From the NCBI GenBank assembly GCA_947627725.1, contig CANQXE010000014.1, positions 1 to 64,000 of the forward strand: 64,000 nucleotides of DNA. The letters are read 5' to 3'. This document shows, one piece after another, positions 60,040 to 64,000 of the stretch; the stretch's first letter is position 1; each line of letters starts with the position of its first letter. The notes beneath the pieces were generated by a model. The model had not been told where the DNA came from. It searched no databases and saw only the letters and a list, made by a program, of their open reading frames with translations. The DNA is from an uncultured Clostridia bacterium (GTDB lineage: Bacteria; Bacillota; Clostridia; Oscillospirales; Acutalibacteraceae). Position numbers and translations under genes: made by a program.

Positions 60040-60340
60040 ACACCCTGCCGAAAAACGCTGCGGGCTGGTAAGGAAGTAATTTCTGATGGTATGGGAAGGT
60101 GCAGTTTTTAGGACTGCGTCTTCCCGCCTTTATGCGGTGAATATGAATTCAAAAGGGAGATTGTTAAATTTGGATTGTGGGGTCACAATCCGATGCTTGC
60201 TGCACGTAGGGGACACGTTGTCGCAAGTTCCGTATCGTTCGTTTCCGTACAAGTACAAAAGTCTGCTGCAACTTGCTCACAGCCTGAAAACTAAGCAGCT
60301 GCCTTGCCGACATTGACAGACAGTCGGAAGACCTCTTTTC
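60040..60340 (+). ncRNA. Candidate structured RNA or long 5' leader upstream of the sigma factor
   Basis: Strong hairpins GGGAAGGTGCAGT-TTTTAGG-ACTGCGTCTTCCC and GGATTGTG-GGGT-CACAATCC; more GC-rich than neighbouring intergenic DNA; no convincing CDS. Confidence 0.4.
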
Positions 60341-60412
60341 CCGGTTTAAATAATTTTTTCAAAAACTTCCAACCTTTTCAGATTCTCGTGTCTATATGGG
60401 TGAAAGCTTTCA

Positions 60413-62092
60413 ATGAGGTGCAAACAAGTGAACAGACAGGACGTAGAGAAAACTATAACCGAATACCTGAAACCCATATTCGGATTTGCTCTGAAGAGGT
60501 GTAAAAGCATCCACGATGCAGAGGATCTGTCACAGGAAATCGCGGTAAAAGCGTTCCGTGGGCTCCTTGTTAAGGATGACGTTGCGGACATGGGAAAGTT
60601 CATCTGGACCGTTGCCCATAACACGCTCAGCAACTATTATCGTGATGCTGCTAAAAGTATGGTCGGTGTTTCTATTGATGAGGTTGCGGAGCTGATCGCA
60701 GATCCGTGCTCCGAGCCGGACACCGACGACAATGCAGAAGCTATCCGTCGTCTCCGGACTGAGATTGCTTACCTTTCTAAACTGCAAAGAAGAATCGTGA
60801 TTGCGTATTACTTTGAGAATCGCAAGCAGGCGGATATTGCGGGAGAACTGGGTATTCCTCTCGGCACGGTCAAGTGGCACTTGTTTGAAGCCAAAAAAGA
60901 ACTGAAACGAGGGATGGAAACGATGAGAAATTCAAGCGAACTGAAGTTTAATCCGATTAAATTTGACTCCTACGGAATGAACGGGTCCGTTGGCAAAAAA
61001 TCTCCCGAGGAATTCTTCCGGTCGGCACTTTCCCAGAATATCTGCTACTGCGTGCGAAACGAACCGAAAACAGTCAACGAAATTTCCGATGACTTGGGTG
61101 TTTCCCCTGTGTATGTGGAAACGGAGGCAGACTTCTTAGCGGAATACGGCTTTCTGCGGCTCGAAAAGGGGAAATATTTTGTCAATTTTCTTATCAGCGA
61201 ACCGACGTCCGAACTGCTTACCATGCAAAATGATATGTATCGGCGTGCCGCAGCACTGTTCGCAAACGATTTGTATGACGAGCTGACGGACTCCGGGATT
61301 CTTGATGATTCGGATATTGTTTGCAATCAGACAGACGAGCCTATTTCCCTTACCGAATCGCCGCGCGCCGACCGCAATTTTCTTCTCTGGTCGCTGATTC
61401 CGTATATCGCCGCCTGCTCGGGCGAAAATCTGATGGATCAGCATATTTCGTTCGAGGAAGTTGCCACCTACCGCCCGGACGGCGCGCACGACATTTACAA
61501 CGCAACGGTCGTGCCGAATAATTTGATGCTCCCGGCGGACTACGTTTATATGAAAAACTGGAGCGGACCGATGTGGAACGTGTCAGACGGCCGAATGCTG
61601 TGGCAGGTAAACAGCGAATGGTCGGATCGAGAACCTCCGACTCCGAGCTTTTCGGAGGATGCCAAACGGGTGCTCTCGCTCTACCGTCGGGAAGAATACA
61701 ATATCTTATCAAAGGACGAGTATGCGTGGCTTGCGGAACGTGGATTTGTAAAGACCAACGGTGACTATGACGGTCAGTTTAAGTCATCATGGCAGATTGT
61801 TGTACTGGCAAGCAAAGAAATTCAAGATAAACTCCTTGCCATCGGTGAGCGAATCAAGGTAAAGTATCGGACGGACTTTGATGCGCTGAAGGCACCTTAT
61901 GTCGAGGCGGTGCTCAAATCGGTTCCGGCGCACCTTAGAAAAATGAAACAGTACGAATTACAGTTCCTTTTTCACTCCGACGGGTGGTTTTTGCTGCACT
62001 GTCTGACTGTCTTGCTGCAAAACGGAAAGCTGAAGAAGCCGACGGAAGGACAGAGGAAGTTGTTGACCATGCTTATTTTGGAGGATAAATAG
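60413..62092 (+). CDS. Sigma-70/ECF-like RNA polymerase sigma factor with a large C-terminal extension
   Basis: Sigma2 'DAEDLSQEIAVKAFRGL...FIWTVAHNTLSNYYRD'; sigma4 'LSKLQRRIVIAYYFENRKQADIAGELGIPLGTVKWHLFEAKKEL'; then ~380 aa. GTG at 60428 is an alternative start. Confidence 0.85.
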   Translation: MRCKQVNRQDVEKTITEYLKPIFGFALKRCKSIHDAEDLSQEIAVKAFRGLLVKDDVADMGKFIWTVAHNTLSNYYRDAAKSMVGVSIDEVAELIADPCSEPDTDDNAEAIRRLRTEIAYLSKLQRRIVIAYYFENRKQADIAGELGIPLGTVKWHLFEAKKELKRGMETMRNSSELKFNPIKFDSYGMNGSVGKKSPEEFFRSALSQNICYCVRNEPKTVNEISDDLGVSPVYVETEADFLAEYGFLRLEKGKYFVNFLISEPTSELLTMQNDMYRRAAALFANDLYDELTDSGILDDSDIVCNQTDEPISLTESPRADRNFLLWSLIPYIAACSGENLMDQHISFEEVATYRPDGAHDIYNATVVPNNLMLPADYVYMKNWSGPMWNVSDGRMLWQVNSEWSDREPPTPSFSEDAKRVLSLYRREEYNILSKDEYAWLAERGFVKTNGDYDGQFKSSWQIVVLASKEIQDKLLAIGERIKVKYRTDFDALKAPYVEAVLKSVPAHLRKMKQYELQFLFHSDGWFLLHCLTVLLQNGKLKKPTEGQRKLLTMLILEDK

Positions 62093-62120
62093 GAGTTTGC
62101 GCCAACCCAAGGAAGTAAGA

Positions 62121-62168
62121 TGCCCCCAAAACGCTGCCTGCATTTTGCAGGCGGCATTTTGGGGGGCA
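62121..62168 (+). terminator. Long perfect-type hairpin after the sigma factor
   Basis: TGCCCCCAAAACGCTGCCTGCA-TTT-TGCAGGCGGCATTTTGGGGGGCA. Confidence 0.65.
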
Positions 62169-62210
62169 GAGTTTCCTATACCAACTTCTCATCATTAAAG
62201 AATACACAAG

Positions 62211-62254
62211 AAAAGGCAGCACAAAGAGCAGAAATGCTTTCTGTGCTGCCTTTT
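62211..62254. terminator. Intrinsic terminator
   Basis: AAAAGGCAGCACA...TGTGCTGCCTTTT with inner AGCA-GAAA-TGCT. Confidence 0.75.
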
Positions 62255-62343
62255 GCCTTTGCTAACGCCAATTCGGTTGTAATTGAATGATGTTTTCAAA
62301 TTACTTCCTTATGCGTCCGGTGCAAATTCAGCAGGGTGTTTTT

Positions 62344-63168
62344 TTACTGTTTAGTTTCTTCCGTTTTTTTATTTGCGTTTTCTTCTGTTTTTTTCTCTTT
62401 TGGAACAACAGGCCTTTTAACAGACTTCTTGCCTGTTTTTTCCTCATAAACAGGTATAACCTCGTCAAGACCTCCCTGCGCTACAATCTCCCCGTGTTCA
62501 AGAAGAATTGCCTTGTCGCAGATTGCCTTTACCTGCTCAATACTGTGAGACACGAATAAAACCGTAACACCTTTATCAAAAAGCGATTTAACCTTTGCGA
62601 GGCTCTTTTTCTTAAAGCTCGCGTCACCTACTGACAAAACCTCGTCAAGTATAAGAATATCAGGCTCGACGGCAGTGGCTATTGAAAATCCGAGCCTTGC
62701 TTTCATACCGCTTGAATAATTCTTAACGGGAACTTTAATAAAATTACCGAGCTCGGAAAATTCAACAATTTCATCAAATTTTCCCTTAATATATTCCCTG
62801 TCGTATCCGAGAATAGCTCCGTAAAGATAGATGTTCTCTTCGCCTGTATAGTTAGGGTCAAAGCCCGCGCCGAGCTCAAGCAAAGGTGCTATAACGCCTG
62901 ATTTTTCAATAGTACCCTGTTTTGGCTTATACACACCGACAATTGTCTTTAAAAGCGTACTTTTTCCCGCTCCGTTCAGACCGAGAATCGCAAGATGCTC
63001 GCCTCTTTTAACCTCAAAGTTTATATTCTTTAAAGCGTAAAATTTTTTATAATCAAGCTTACGGGTAATAAGCTTAATGACATATTCCTTAAGATTATCA
63101 ACCTTTTCTTTATTGAGATTAAAGGTCATTGTAAGATCCTTTACGGAAATCGCTACGTCCTTTTCCAT
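62344..63168 (-). CDS. ABC transporter ATP-binding protein for polysaccharide/teichoic acid export (TagH/Wzt-like)
   Basis: 'AILGLNGAGKSTLLKTIVGVYKPKQGTI', 'YSSGMKARLGFSIATAVEPDILILDEVLSVGD'. Confidence 0.9.
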   Translation of the reverse strand: MEKDVAISVKDLTMTFNLNKEKVDNLKEYVIKLITRKLDYKKFYALKNINFEVKRGEHLAILGLNGAGKSTLLKTIVGVYKPKQGTIEKSGVIAPLLELGAGFDPNYTGEENIYLYGAILGYDREYIKGKFDEIVEFSELGNFIKVPVKNYSSGMKARLGFSIATAVEPDILILDEVLSVGDASFKKKSLAKVKSLFDKGVTVLFVSHSIEQVKAICDKAILLEHGEIVAQGGLDEVIPVYEEKTGKKSVKRPVVPKEKKTEENANKKTEETKQ

Positions 63169-63183
63169 ATCTTCACCCTCTGT

Positions 63184-63981
63184 TTATTTTTCCTTCCTGA
63201 CCTTCCAAACAATAACTGAAAAAATCAGTGAAATGAGGAGCAGGAAACAGCCTGAAATGATAAAGCTGACTAATCCGCTGTAAATATAATTCATAATAAG
63301 CTCTCTCAAATAAAGAGGAAAAATATCTATATGCTTTATTTGAAGTATAATACAAATTATCAGTGAACTGAAAATATCAAACAAGCCTGCCGAAGCAAAG
63401 CTGATACCGACGGCACGTATTGAGCGGTATCTTTTAGTACCGATAAAGAACAAAATAAGTGCAATTGATAAAGCGAAAAATGCGCTGACGCATAAAACAA
63501 CTATTAATGCAATTGAACCGACATTCACTAACGTTTTTTCATTAGTAACACTTATATCCATCTCGTTTACCAAATAATCGTTTACGGATTTTACAATAAG
63601 GCTGACATTCTCCTCGTTGTTTTCCAAATTTTTTCCGTCAAGCTGCTTTGTTATGTCGCTTTTAATAACATCGCAGATACTGCCGATAGACTCAAGATAT
63701 GTATTTTCATTATATCTTGAATCAAGACCGAGATTATATGAAATATAAGAATCAATCGCTTCCGAAACAAGCTTTTCATCAATTATATCTTCAACACTGC
63801 CTGTATCAAGACCGTTTTTTAAATAAATATCAGTAGTGTAATCAACGACGCTGTTCTTTACAGAGCTGACATATTTGTAGCTTGTAAACATATTTTCTAT
63901 TCTGTTTTTATTTAACAGCACGGCTTTTGATGACGCTGATAAACTGAGCAGCACAAGCATTACAAAAAGCGCAAAGGACAA
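63184..63981 (-). CDS. Hypothetical membrane protein, may continue past the window edge
   Basis: Long ORF with N-terminal TM and three C-terminal TMs; start near the edge is uncertain. Confidence 0.55.
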   Translation of the reverse strand: MSFALFVMLVLLSLSASSKAVLLNKNRIENMFTSYKYVSSVKNSVVDYTTDIYLKNGLDTGSVEDIIDEKLVSEAIDSYISYNLGLDSRYNENTYLESIGSICDVIKSDITKQLDGKNLENNEENVSLIVKSVNDYLVNEMDISVTNEKTLVNVGSIALIVVLCVSAFFALSIALILFFIGTKRYRSIRAVGISFASAGLFDIFSSLIICIILQIKHIDIFPLYLRELIMNYIYSGLVSFIISGCFLLLISLIFSVIVWKVRKEK

Positions 63982-64000
63982 CAGGATTCTTAAAGTCTTT

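Noticed and set aside
60040-60200. Cobalamin-riboswitch-like 'GGGAAGGTGCAG...GCCTTTATGCGGTGAA'
   Set aside because: Core elements are not in the right order and no B12-related gene is nearby.
60086-60316. 76-aa ORF upstream of the sigma factor
   Set aside because: No clear RBS, unusual composition, and it spans strong hairpins; more likely a chance ORF over a structured leader.
1-64000. CRISPR arrays, rRNA, tRNA, prophage or ICE structural genes
   Set aside because: None supported by direct reading of the sequence; tRNA detection would need tRNAscan-SE to be certain.

Overview
This is a 64 kb chromosomal window from a low-GC, spore-forming Clostridia-type Firmicute (inferred from its gene families). 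Most of it is conserved core: the rpmG-secE-nusG-rplK-rplA-rplJ-rplL ribosomal block, the rimP-nusA-ylxR-ylxQ-infB-rbfA-nrnA-truB-ribF operon, rpsF-ssb-rpsR, lepA-gpsA, darA-holB-ricT, citrate synthase, a gerA-gerB-gerC germinant receptor operon, a uxaC-kdgK-eda hexuronate operon and a Wzz/tyrosine-kinase/phosphatase cassette. No rRNA, tRNA, CRISPR array or intact transposase was seen. The accessory parts deserve most attention. (i) 60.0-62.3 kb holds a long hairpin-rich 5' region and a sigma-70/ECF-like factor with a ~380 aa C-terminal extension. (ii) 19.4-20.1 kb holds an XRE regulator facing three evenly spaced palindromic operators and a frameshifted JAMM-protease/zinc-ribbon operon. (iii) 23.0-27.2 kb holds a NUDIX-PqqD-nucleotidyltransferase operon, a frameshifted radical-SAM/GNAT fusion and a scar made of two gene tails. 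(iv) A possible spoIID remnant at 13.05 kb and a truncated HExxH protein at 57.3 kb suggest local gene decay. Function calls are by sequence recognition only; no database search was run.
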